A DNA stretch of 64,000 bases. Source: Scilla litardierei (Eukaryota > Streptophyta > Magnoliopsida > Asparagales > Asparagaceae). Below the pieces are notes generated by a model. It saw only the letters and a program-made list of their open reading frames with translations, made no database searches and was not told the origin of the DNA. The translations under genes were made by a program, and so were the position numbers. Location of the stretch: assembly GCA_030789695.1 (NCBI GenBank), contig JAULAV010008733.1, positions 19,072 through 83,071 on the forward strand, given 5' to 3'. This document shows, piece after piece, positions 35,801 to 47,158 of the stretch (positions within the stretch are counted from its first letter, which is position 1; each line of letters starts with the position of its first letter).

Positions 35801-38800
35801 TATGAATCTTTGGATTAATTATATGATTTTATGGCCTAATTTTTTCATCCCTGATTTTTAAGTTGAAGATGTCGATCTCTCGGTTCTAACTGCTATTTTT
35901 GTGTATTTTTCTAAACACAGAACTATTTTCTACAGTTTATTGAAGATATGTATCTTTTTCTTTAATGATATGATTTTTATGGACTAAGTTTGTCTTCTCT
36001 TATTTTTAACTTGAATATGATGATCTCACAGTGCCAACAGAAATTTTTGGGAAATTTTCTGAGCTTCGTGCTATTTTCTACGTTTTCTATAAGATATGGA
36101 TCTATATATTAAATAAGATGATTTTTATGGCCTAATTTTGTCTTCTCTTATTTTTCAGTCGAAGATGGCGATCTCCTGTTTCCAACGAAATTTTTTGCGT
36201 ATTTTTCTGAGCTCGAGACTATTTTCTATATTTTCTAGAATATAAGGATCTTTATATTTTTGAAATTATTTTTGTTGCCTAATATTGTCTTCTCTTATTT
36301 TCCAGTTGATGATGGCAATCTTTTTGTTAAATGATGTGATTTTTTGGCATTATCTTGTCTTCTCTTATATTTCAGTTTAAGATGGCATTCTCCCGGTTAC
36401 AACAAACATTTTTGCGAATTTTTGACATAGATGCAATTTTCTATATTTTTCGAGGACATGGATCTTTTTTATAAATAATATGATTTTTGGCCTAATTTTG
36501 TCTTCTTATATTTTTTAGATGAAGATGGCAATCTTCGGGTTCCTACTGACATTTTCGCAGATTTTCTAAGTTCAGAGCAATTTTTTCTACATTTTAGGGA
36601 AGATTTGGATCATTTATTAAATGATTTGATTTTTGGCCTAATTTTGTCGTCTCTTATTTTTTTCGTTGAAGATGATGTTCTCTTGGTTCTGATGGATATT
36701 TTTGCGGAATGGTTTTTAACCTAGAGGCTATTTTCTACATTTTCTGGAAGATATGGATCTTTTTATATATAATTTGATTTTTAAGCTTAATTTTACCTTA
36801 TCTTATTTTTTAGATATATATGGCGATCTCCCGGCCCCGACGGACATTTTTGCGGTTTTTTTCCTAGCCACTGGCTATTTTCTAAATTTTCTGTAAGATA
36901 TGTATCTTTAATTTAAAATATATGATTTTCTAGCCTAATTTTGTCTTCTCTTATTTTTCAGTTGAAGATGGTGATCACCCGGTTCAAACAGTCATTTTTT
37001 GCAGATTTTAATTAGCTCGAAGCTATTCTCTGTATTTCCTGGAAGATATGCATCTTTTAGTTAAATGATATAATTTTTTGCCTAATTTTGTCTTCTCTTA
37101 TTTTTCAATTGAAGATAGTTATCTCTCGGTTCCAACGGACATTTTGCGGATTATTTAAGCTCGGGGCTATTTCTGTATTTTCTAGAAGATATGGATCATT
37201 TTATTAAATGATATCATTTTGGCCTAATTTTATCTTCTCTTATTGTTTAGTTGAAGGTGGCGATATTCCTGTTCCAACTTGTATTTTGGGGATTTTTCTG
37301 TGCACGAGGTTATTTTCTATATTTTATTGAAGATATGAATCTTTTTATTAAATGATATGATTTTAAGCCTAATTTTACCTTCTCTTATTTTTTCAGTTGA
37401 AGATGGCGATCTCCCAGTTCCAACAGACATTTTTGTCCATTTTTCTGAGCTTGGGACTATTTTTCTACATTTTCGTGAAGTTATGAATCTTTTTATTAAA
37501 TGATATGATTATTTGGCCTAAATTTGTCTTCTCTAATTTTTCAGTTGAAGATGACGATCTCCCGGTTCCTACGGACATTTTGCAGATTATTCAGACATCG
37601 GGGCTATTTTCTAAATTTTCTTGAAGATATGGTTATTTTTATTAAATGATATGTTTTTGGCCTAATTTTGTCTACTCTTATTTTTCAGTTGAAGATGGTG
37701 ATCTTCCGTTTCCAACGAAAATTTTTGCAGATTTTTCGAAGCTCAGTGCTATTTTCTACATTGTATGGAAGATATGAATTTTTTTATTAAATGATATGAT
37801 TTTTATATCCTATTTTTTTCTTCTCTTATTTTTCAGTTGAATATTGCGATCTACTAGTTCCAGCGGACATTTTTGCTGATTTTTGTTAGCTTGTGGCAAT
37901 TTTTCTTCATTTTATGAAAGATATGTATCATTTTATTAAATGATACGATTTTTTGGCCTAATGTTATCTTCTCTTTTTTCAGTTATATAAGAATCTTTAT
38001 ATTAAATAATATAATATTTATTGCCTAATTTTGTTTTCTCAGATATTTTTAGTTGCAGATGTCGATCTCCCTATTCTAACGGCCTTTTTGTGGATTTTTC
38101 TAAACTCTGAACTTTTTTCTACAGTTTATTGAAGATATGGACCTTTTTATGAAGTGATATGATTTTTATAGTTTAAGTTTTTCTTCTCTTATTTTTCAGT
38201 TGAATATGGCGATCTCCCAGTTGTAACGGAAATTTTTGCGGAATTTTTTGAGCTATGGGCTATTTTCTTCATTTTCTATAAAATATGGATCTTTATGCAA
38301 AATGATACGATTTTTATGGCCTAATTTTGTTTTCTCTTATTTTTAAGATGAATATGGCAGTCTCTCGGTTCCAACTGATATTTTGCAGATTTTTTTGAGC
38401 TCTGTGCTATTTTCTACATTTTCCATAAAATATGGATCTTTTTATTAAATGATATTATTTTTATGGCCTAATTTTTTTCTCATATTTTTTGGATGAATAG
38501 GGCAATCTCCAGTTTCCAACTGAAATTTTTGCGTGTTTTTCTAAGGTCGGGGCAATTTTCTATATTTTCTGGAAGATAAGGATCTTTATATTAATCGATA
38601 TAATTTTTGTTGCCTAATTTTGTCTTCTCTTATTTTTCGGTTGTTGATGGCGATCTTTTTATTAAATGATATGATTTCTTGGCCTTATTTTATCTTCGCT
38701 TATATTTCAGTTGAAGATCACGATCTCTCGGTTCCAACGGATATTTTTGTGGATTTTTCTGAGCTCTGTGCTATTTTCCACTTTTTGGAAGATATGGATC

Positions 38801-41800
38801 GTTTTATTAAATGATATGATATATTGGCATAATTTTGTCTTCTCTTATATGTTGGTTGAAGATGGCGTTCTCTCGGTTCCAGCAGAAATTTTTGCGAATT
38901 TTTCTGAGCTTGGGGCTATTTTGTACACTTTCTGGAAGATAAGAATCTTTATATTAAATGATATGATTTGTATAGCCTAGTGTTGTCTTTTCTTATTTTT
39001 CAGTTGAAGATGGCGATCTTCCGGTTCCAACAGACATTTTTGCGTATTTTTTGGGCTTGGTGCAATTTTCTACATTTTATGGAAGATATATCACTTTTAT
39101 TAGATAATGAGATTTTTATAGCCTACGTTTGTATTCTCTTATTTTTTCAGTTGAAGCTGGTGATCTCCCAGTTACAATGGACATTTGTGCGAAATTGTTT
39201 TGTGCTCCAGGCAATTTTTTATATATTTGGTATAATATAAATCTTTGTATTAAATGATATGATTTTTATAACCTAATTTGTCATCTCTTATTTTTCAGTT
39301 GAAGATGGCGATCTCCATGTTCCAAGGGCATTTTTGCGGATTTTTCTGTGCTCGTGGATATTTTCTACATTTTGAAAACTTATGGATCGTTTTATTAAAT
39401 GATATATTTTTTGTCCTAATTTTGTTTTCTTTTATTTTTTAATTGAATATTGGGATCTCTCGTTTCTAAAGGACATTTTGCATATTATTCTGACTTCTGG
39501 ACTATTTTCAAAATTTTCTGGAAGATATGTATCTTTTTATTAAATGATAATATTTTTGGCCTAATTTTGTCTTCCTTTATTTTTTCAGTTGAAGATGGCG
39601 ATCTCCATGTTCCAACGGATTTTTATAAGGTCGGTGCTATTTTCTACATTTTTATAAATGATCTGACTTTTATAGCCTACGTTTGTCTTCTCTTATTTTT
39701 TTTCAATTGCAGAGGGCGATCTCCCGGTTTCAATGGACATTTTAGCGGATTTTTAGCTCGAGTCTGTTGTTCTACATTTTCAGAAAGGTATGGATCTTTT
39801 TATGAAATGATACGATTTTTTGGCCTAATTTTGTCTTCTCTATTTTTGAGAAGAAGATGGCAATCTCCCAGTACCAACGAACATTTTTGCGGATTTTTCT
39901 GAGCTCTGGGATATTATCTACAGTTTCTATAAGATATGAATCTTTATATTAAATGATATGATTTTTATAGCCTTATTTTGTCTACTCTTTTTCAGTTGTA
40001 GATGACGATCTCCCAGTTCCAACGGAAATTTTTGCATATTTTTCGAAGTTCGATGCTATTTTCTAAACTTTATGGAAGATATCAATTTTTTATTAAATGA
40101 TATGCATTTTAGTTCCTACAATTTTCTTCTCTTATTTTTAAGTTAAATATTGTGATCTACTGGTTCCAGAAGAAATTTTACTGATTTTTGTTAGATTATG
40201 GCTATTTTTCTTCGTTTTACAAAAGATATGGATCATTATATTAAATGATATGATTGGTTGGCCTAATGCTATTGTCACTTATTTTTCAGTTGAAGATAGC
40301 GTTCTCACAGTTGAGGATATGGATATTTTTTAAAATGATATCATTTTTAGGCCTAACCTATTCTTCTCTTATTTTGCAGATGAAAATGGTGATCTCCCGG
40401 TTATAACTGACCTTTTGCGTATTTTTCTGAGCTCTGTGCTATTTTCTAAATTTTCTGTAAGATTTAATCTTTAGATTAAATGATATCACTTTTATGTTCT
40501 AATTTTGTCTTCTCTGATTTATTTGTTGATGATGTCGATCCCCCAGTTCCAACGACCATTTTTGCGGATTTTTCTAAACATGGAACTATTTTCTATAGTT
40601 TATTAAAGATATGAATCTTTTTATTAAATGATATGCTTTGTATAGACAAAGTTTGTCTTCTCTTAATTTTTCACTTGAATATGGCGATCTCGTGGTTCCA
40701 ATGAATTTTTTTGCGGAATTTTTTGAGCTATATGTTATTTTCTACTTTTTCTATTAGATATGAATCTTTGTATTAAAAGATATGATTTTTATGGCCTAAT
40801 TTTGTCTTCTCATATTTTTCAGTTGAAGATGGCGATCTCCCGTTTCCAACGGACTTTTATCCAGATTTTTTGAGCTCTGGGCTATTTTCTATATTTTCTT
40901 TAAGATATAGATCAATATAATAAATGATATGATTTTATGGCCTAATTTTGTCTTCTCTTATTTTTCAGTTGAAGATGGCGATCTCCTGTTTCCAACGAAA
41001 TTTTTTGCGTTTTTATATTTTCTGGAATATAAGAAACTTTATATTTTTTAAATATGAATTTTGTTGCCTAATTTTGTCTTCTCTTATTTTTCAGTTGATG
41101 ATGGCGATATTTTAATTAAATGATATGAATTTTTGGCCTTATTTTGTCTTCTCTTATATTTCGGTTGAAGATGGCGATCTCCCAGTTCCAACGGACATTT
41201 TTGCGGATTTATTGAGCTCCGAGCTGTTTTTCACATTTTTGGAAGTTATGGATAGTTTTGTTAAATGATATTAGAGGAGACAAAATTAGGCCAAAAATGT
41301 CCGTTGAAATCGGGAAATCGACATCTTCTACTGAAATATAAGAGAAGACAAAATTCGAAACTGGAAAATCGCCATCTTCATCTATAAAAATTTCTGTTGT
41401 AATCGGAATATCACCATCTTAAACTGATAAGATTTTTATATATCATTTCTGAGATTGGTACTATTTTCTACATTTTATGAAATATATGGATCTTTTTATT
41501 AATTAATATGATTTTTATAGCCTAAATTGGTCTTCTCTTATTTTCTAGTTGAAGATGGTGATATTTTTATTAAATTAGATGATTTTTTGGCCTAATTTTG
41601 TCTTCTCTTATATTCTAGTTGAAGATGGCGATCTCCCAGTTCCAATGGACATTTTCGCAGATTTTTTTGAGCATCAGGCTATTTTCCACTTTTTTGAAAG
41701 ATATGTATCATTTTATTAAATGGTATGATAATTTGGCCCAAGTTTGTCTTCTTTTATTTTTCAGTTGAAGATGGCGATCTTCCGGTTCCAACGGACATTC

Positions 41801-42318
41801 TTGCAGATTTTTCTAAGTTCGGGGTGGCTCTTTTGTACATTTTCTGGAAGATAAGAATTTTTATATTAAATGATATGATTTTTATATCTTAATTTTTTCT
41901 TCTCTTATTTTTCAGTTGAAGATGGCGATCTTCCAGTTCCAATGGACATTTCTGCTAATTTTTCTGAGCTCCACACTATTTTCTACATTTTATTAAAGAT
42001 ATGCATCTCTATATTAAATGACAAGATTTTTGTAGACTAATTTTGTCTTCTCATTTTTTCAGTTGAATATGGCGATCTCCCAGTCCCCATGGACATTTTT
42101 GCGGATTTTTCTTAGATTTGTGCTTTTTTCTTACATTCTCCGGAAGATATAGGTTTTTATGAATTGATATGATTTTTGGCCTAATTTTGTCTTCTCTATT
42201 TTTCAGATGACGATGATGATCTCCCGGTTCCAACGAATATTTTTCTGAGCTCCGCGATATTTTCTACAATTTATGTAAGATATGAATCTTTATATTAAAT
42301 GATATGATTTTTACCTAC
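32818..42318 (+). repeat. Satellite S, block 1 (~147-bp monomers)
   Basis: About 65 head-to-tail monomers of roughly 144-148 bp. The monomer consensus contains ttgaagatggcgatctcc, gttccaacggacattttt, gagctcggggctatttt, attaaatgatatgattttt and cctaattttgtcttctc. Monomers are 70-90% alike by eye, with many truncations. The first bases (ttttgtacactttctg) match an internal monomer position, so the array was already established when it was joined to element B. The block ends at cctac (42314-42318), the TSD of element E. Open frames spanning monomers exist because the period is close to 49 codons; I do not call them genes. Confidence 0.93.
41273..41430 (-). repeat. Inverted satellite segment in block 1
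   Basis: Here the satellite suddenly reads on the opposite strand: gacaaaattaggccaaaaa, atcgacatcttc and ataagagaagacaaaatt are reverse complements of the consensus. Normal orientation returns at about 41431. A very similar inverted segment is at 63434-63590. Confidence 0.88.
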
Positions 42319-43280
42319 TGTTTCAGAGTGTTTTCTCACTACTAGGCGTTGACCGTGGAGAACCCGGTCAACGTGGTCAAGGGACCCGCTTTGGATCCCT
42401 CGGGGGCTTCGAATCGGTGCAGAAGGGGCGAGGGGAAGCCTCGGCCCTGGTTGAGACGCTCGGCCTCGGACAGACGCGCTCGGCCTCGGCTGGGAGGGGG
42501 ACGAGGGGTAGCCTCAGTTGCCCGAGTAGATGCACGGCCGTCTGGTGGCGAGGGTGAGTCTCAGACCCGATTAGGACGCTCGGCCTCGGTAGGGCGTGCT
42601 CGGCCAAGGAAGGCTGAGGGTGAGGGGAAGACTCACCGTCCGGTTGATCGAGTGGTCGGAGAGGGGCGAGGGGTAGCCTCGGCCCGTTGGTCTGTTGTTC
42701 ACCTGCGTAGACGAGAACGCTCGTCAGGGGGCCGGACCTTGGTTCCGGCCAAATCCTCTCCGATGCCTAAGTCAGATAGAGATCTGAGAAAGGAGGCCCG
42801 GTGGAGACGGTCCGACTCGTGAGGAGATCGTGACGGCGTCTCTCGGCGCGAGCGGGGGAGGAAGGAGATGAATTGGGGGAACGAGGTCGTTGATGGAGTA
42901 CCTTAGGTTTTGTTACCTCAGATGCGGTCCCTTTCTTCGTCGTCTTCCTGGCCCTTTTGTAGAGCCCCGGCGTGATCGCCTCTGACCCACGTCCCACGTC
43001 CGCCATTGATCGTGCCCCATCAGTCCCCCCTTGCCGCCACTCTCTCCGCCCTGCCAGCACCTCCCCATTATCGCTCTTTAGTGGTCGCGCGTCCGGGGGA
43101 GTGGTTTTCGCAGGAGTGGGCGAGCGACCAACGGGTTATTGGGGCCGGGTCGGATCTGCGTTCGAGAAGGTCCCATGTAGGGCCTTTGTCGAATGGGCTT
43201 TGAGGACGCAGATGGGCTTTTGACCAGCAGTCGGGCTCCTGGGCTCGTGCTTTACGGGTCTCGGCCAAATAGGCGTAACA
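42319..43280 (-). repeat. Element E 3' LTR
   Basis: 962 bp, (plus strand) TGTTTCAGAGTG to GGCGTAACA. GC-rich with repeated cgctcggcctcgg and gcgaggggtagcctc motifs. The copy at 48853-49814 differs at seven single bases that I could find, with no indels. Confidence 0.95.
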
Positions 43281-43294
43281 ATTGCCCCCATCGG
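43281..43294 (-). other. Element E polypurine tract
   Basis: The minus strand reads GATGGGGGCAAT directly before the 3' LTR start TGTTACGCC. Its core GGGGGCAAT recurs in the internal 90-bp repeats. Confidence 0.85.
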
Positions 43295-43740
43295 TCGGGT
43301 TGATCGGCCTTGGCCGGTTCGTCTCGGCCGATGTGACCACTGCCGATTGTGACGAGCTCGCCAGTCGATGCCGACTCATTTATTAATCGTCATCATGAGT
43401 TGGCCCGTTCGATGTTTTTAAGGCGCGGGTTCCGAAGCGCCGTCGGCCTTCAGATGCTGCCACGTGTAGCGGCAAGCTTATCCCCGCCGCTCGCGTAGTC
43501 GCCTTAAATTCGAGAAGCCGAAGGGTTTGTGAGCCGCCATTGGTGGGGTCGATCAGCCTCGGCTCGCTCGGATCACCCGTTATGCCTCCTGGGTTTCCGA
43601 GCGGTGCTTCAATCGAGGCGAGGCCATAAATGCAGGTCATGATGAGGCGGATCGATTGGTCTTCAACTGGCGCCAATTTCGGAACGCCGCCGACTCTTCG
43701 AGCCTCGCCACGCATTCTTGTCAGGCGCTTCGAATTCTCC
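43295..43740 (+). other. Element E region between 3' LTR and antisense promoter
   Basis: GC-rich with repeated gatcggcc/ctcggc words and no gene. It probably holds upstream promoter sequence of the antisense gene. Confidence 0.4.
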
Positions 43741-43746
43741 CCTGGC

Positions 43747-43755
43747 GTATAAGAT
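43747..43755 (+). promoter_or_regulatory. TATA-like box of element E antisense gene
   Basis: gtataagat on the plus strand lies about 150 bp upstream of the ATG at 43898, followed by a pyrimidine-rich leader (ttcttcttcgctcctcc), typical of plant core promoters. Matching TATA position in element B. Confidence 0.55.
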
Positions 43756-43897
43756 CCCCGGTTGTGTTGATCTCCACTTCTTCTTCGCTCCTCCCGGTAT
43801 TCAGAGCCTTCAGCAACCCGGAGTTTCCCGTCGCCTTCGCTTCTTTGTCCTCTCCAAAATAGTCGAGAATAGGTAATTCCTCTCTTGCTTTCATCCT

Positions 43898-45943
43898 ATG
43901 GCTGCTCTTAGGATAGGCGGTTCTGGCCGGAGGACGAGGGGTCCTCCGGAGTCCGGACGGGGCAAACCCCGGCTAGGGGAGTCTGGTTCCCCCGCCGGGA
44001 GTCGTTCTCTTCAAGATAAGGGGAAGGGGAAACTTTTTCCAGACTACGCCCGTGATGACGTGGCGTTGGCTGCCGTACGGCTTAATGTGCCCCCGGTTGT
44101 CCTCCGCACGCCGTCGAGGACCCCTCCTTCGGTGGCCGCGGAGATCCGGGAAAGATATCTCTGCTTCCCATACGAGGTTCGGGTTCCATTCGTCGACGAG
44201 CGGATTTGCCTCCCGAGGAGCAATGAGGTCGGCGTCTACGTCGAGATGTTCCACCTGGGTCTTCGCTTCCCGCTCCATCCCTTCTTCATCCAGGTCATGG
44301 AACATTTCACAGTGTCCCTGTGTCAGTTCACCCCATGTTCGATCGCGGTATTGACGGGTTTCGTAACGCTCTGCTGTACCCGTGGTCTGGAGCCGACTCT
44401 CCCCCTTCTCTTCTACTTTTACCAGGCCCAGACGGTCGGTCCGGGGTCATGGCTGCTACTCCGAGCTCGTTCGAGGAGGGAATGCCTGATCGGGTTACCC
44501 CGCTGGTCAGGGGATTGGAACTTGGATTATGTCTTCGTGGTCTTCTTGGGCGAGGCCCAGATTCTGACAAGCTGGGGCAGTTCTGTCCATTCTCGCCCGT
44601 CGTTAGTTCTCTCAGACGCCGACCGGGCAGCCGCTGCGCTTCTGTTGGCTCTTCCTTTGGAAACGAAGTCCATTTGGTCTTTGCTGGACGACCTACTCCT
44701 GAAGGCCGTCTTGTGGTCTCCGGGTAGGTCGCTTTTTCATCCCCGGATCGCCCTATGACTCATCCTGATTTCGGTCTCCTTTGCAGGGATGGCTGGCCGC
44801 GAATTCATCCGTGACGTTGACGAGCTGATCCGTCGTGGAGCCGCTCGGAGCCGAGGTAGTACCTCTGGAAGGGTGCCTCGGAGGACCGTTGAGGAGGAGG
44901 TGCGCCGAGCCGAGCCTGCCGTGGGTAAGGTGGTGGCCGCGCCTCCCGCCTCTTCTTCTGGCGATCCCCTTCCGGGGGGTGAGGATGGTGCGAGGCGGAA
45001 GCGTTCTCCTCCGGCGCCTTCGGAGCTCCACGGTGGAAAGAAGAGGAAGGAGGACGTGGATCCCTCCGGCCCGGCAGGTTCCGCGCTTCCCGTGGTGACC
45101 GCCGGGGATCCTTCGATAGCTCTGCCAGCCACCCCCCTCGCAGCGTCTTCGCCCGTATCACCAGGGGTCGGGGCCTTGTTGGCGAGCGACTTGGCTTCGA
45201 TTGTCGTCCCTGGGAGTTCGATGTTTGCTGACCGAGCAGTGGCCCAGCAGGTTGCCGAGGTCTCCGTCCCTCCCCGGGACCGCAGCCTCCTCAAGAAGAT
45301 CCCGGCCGACAAGATGTCGGATTCCTTGGTCTGGATCCTCCAACAGGTTCGGTTATCTTGCTATCCTCTCTTTCTCTTTATCCTCTTCTTAGCCCATGTC
45401 TCGTCTTTTCAGGGTTCAGCGCTCGCTGTGGAGTTGCAGTGTCGAGCCGTCCGCTTGAGGGAGATGGAGGAGTCTTCCATGAGGGCTCAGGAGCGGGCCG
45501 GGGCGGCCGAGGTGGCCATGATGGAGGCCCAGATGGAGTCTCGGCGCCTCGCCCTCCGTGTGGCTGCGTTGGAGGGGCAAGTGGGTGACCTTGAGGGAAA
45601 GCTAGGGGATGCTCATCAGTCGGCTGAGGAAGCGGCGGAATCGTTCCGTCTGGAGAGGGAGGAGCTTCAGAGGGAGCTGTCGGACCGGTGTCAGGTAATG
45701 CGGCTGGCGGAGGAGGTCGAGAAGGGCGTCGTCGAGACCCTGGGGAAGGAGATCTTCGAGGTTCTCAGGGGGGCCTTCGGTAAGTATATAGACATCATCG
45801 CCCCCCGGATCGTCGAAGTCGTCCAGTCTTCCTTCCGGGAATGTGCGGAACGTGTCCGGCAAGCCCCTCCGCCAGTCGAGTCCCCTCGCTCCGAGCAGGG
45901 CGAAGTGCCCGAGGATGTGTCCTCCCGAGCTCGGGCTCCTTAA
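43898..45943 (+). CDS. Element E antisense gene, gypsy-type 'transposon protein', three exons
   Basis: ATG 43898 opens a frame opposite to gag. Two introns are predicted: 44724-44786 (63 bp, GTAGGT...TTGCAG) and 45347-45412 (66 bp, GTTCGG...TTTCAG). Joining exons 43898-44723, 44787-45346 and 45413-45943 stays in frame and gives 638 residues. Residues about 85-160 carry PYEVRVP, NEVGVYVEMFHLGLRFPLHP and QFTPCSIAVLTGFV, resembling Pfam Transposase_28. Exon 2 is low-complexity (Ser/Pro/Arg). Residues about 463-585 form a long heptad-rich coiled coil (EMEESSMRAQERAGAAEVAM). No catalytic motif is seen; a structural or RNA/DNA-binding role is possible. No stop or frameshift interrupts it, unlike the copy in element B. 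The introns are predicted from sequence only. Confidence 0.7.
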
Positions 45944-46317
45944 GCAGTCCCTCCCAGCCTTATCCTCAAATTTTTAAGCATCCACTTCGCTTTGGGCCAG
46001 TCTACTTGAAATGGATCCCCGGCCCCCGCCCTCTCCTTCAGCCCCGCGGCCAACAATTGCTGGTTGCATGGCCGCTAGCTTGGGTCACCTACTCTGGGTC
46101 TTTTGTCAACCAATTTTGTTTTGTCGGTGTCGATCTGAACTCTGTCATTTGTCGTGAGTAGACTGTTTGTAGGGTGTTCCCTTCGCCTTGATCCCCTGTA
46201 AATAAGACGCATTTTTGTACTCGGGCTAACTATTATAAATGAAATCGACTTACTTGGAATTTTTGTGTACTTGGCGTTGTTGCCTTGTTCTTGGCTTGGG
46301 AATGGACGAAACTGGCG
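45944..46317 (+). other. Element E antisense gene 3' flank
   Basis: There is no further coding sequence. gtaaataagacg (about 46198) and ataaatgaaat (about 46236) are plausible plant poly(A) signals for the antisense transcript. Confidence 0.45.
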
Positions 46318-46930
46318 TTGGCTGGGGGTATTATCCCCAGACTTAGGGGCGCAGGAGTCGGTCAGCGAGGGCGAAGCTTCTCGACTTAGGACCGGTTGGC
46401 GTCCGTGCCTCCTGGGGAAACTGCCCCCCAGACTTATGAGCGCTGGAGTCGGTCGGCGAGGGCAAAGCTCCTCGGCTTAGGACCGGTCGGCGTCCGTGCC
46501 TGCTGGGGGAATTGCCCCCAGTCTTATGAGCGCTGGAGTCGGTCGACGAGGGCAAAGCTCCTCGGCTTAGGACCAGTCGGCGTCGTGCCTGCTGGGGGAG
46601 TCGCCCCCAGACTTATGAGCTCTGGACTCGGTCGGCGAGGGCCAAGCCCTTCGGCTTAGGACCGGTCGGCGTCCGTGCCTGCCGGGGGAATCGCCCCCAG
46701 ACTTATGGGCACTGGAGTCGGTCGGCGAGGGCAAAGCTCCTCGGCTTAGGACCGGTCGGCGCTCGTGCTTTGCCGGGGGAGTCGCCCCCAGACTTATGTG
46801 CACTGGGGTCGGTCGGCAAGGGCCAAGCTCCTCGGCTTAGGACCGGTCGGCGTCCGCGTCTGCTGGGGGAATTGCTCCCAGACTTATGAGTGCCGGAGAT
46901 AGTCGGTGAGGGCAAAGCTCCTCTTTCTCC
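46318..46930 (-). repeat. Element E 90-bp tandem array with G/C hairpins
   Basis: Seven units; cttaggacc recurs at 46385, 46476, 46566, 46655, 46745 and 46836 (spacing 89-91). Each unit has ctgggggaattgcccccag, two 7-bp arms around a 5-nt loop, and gagtcggtcggcgagggcaaagctcctcgg. On the element's own strand each unit shows GGGGGCAATT, the core of its polypurine tract. It sits between gag and the antisense gene, the same relative place as the 81-bp array of element B. Confidence 0.9.
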
Positions 46931-47158
46931 TCCAGTGAGGCGGCGGTCCCCGGCCTTTTGCGTTACTGGCGACATGTCAACTCCGTCGGAATTTTAAATA
47001 AAGACAATAAAAAGAAGGCGTTTGTACTCTCATGGGTCCAGTTGGACCGGGACATTTGGAGGAAACGGAAAAGGGGAAATGAAGCCAAACAGAGGGATGT
47101 AAAACTAGATATCTCCCTCATACTTAGGCCGCCCCCCGAGGGGAAGGATGTTGCCTGC
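46931..47158 (-). other. Element E junction where pol would be
   Basis: About 230 bp between gag and the repeats, with no protease, RT or integrase similarity. This is presumably the scar of pol loss. Confidence 0.5.

Noticed and set aside
38620..39902. Chains of 60-150 codon frames in the satellite
   Set aside because: They follow from a monomer length near a multiple of three, repeat the same peptide, and are broken at every indel; not genes.
32818..42318. CRISPR-like regular repeats
   Set aside because: The repeats are contiguous ~147-bp monomers without unique spacers of uniform length, in a plant genome.
42349..42822. 157-codon Arg-rich frame in the LTR of element E, repeated at 48883-49356
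   Set aside because: It is an LTR sequence present twice because LTRs are duplicated; GC-rich DNA keeps it open. No evidence of translation.
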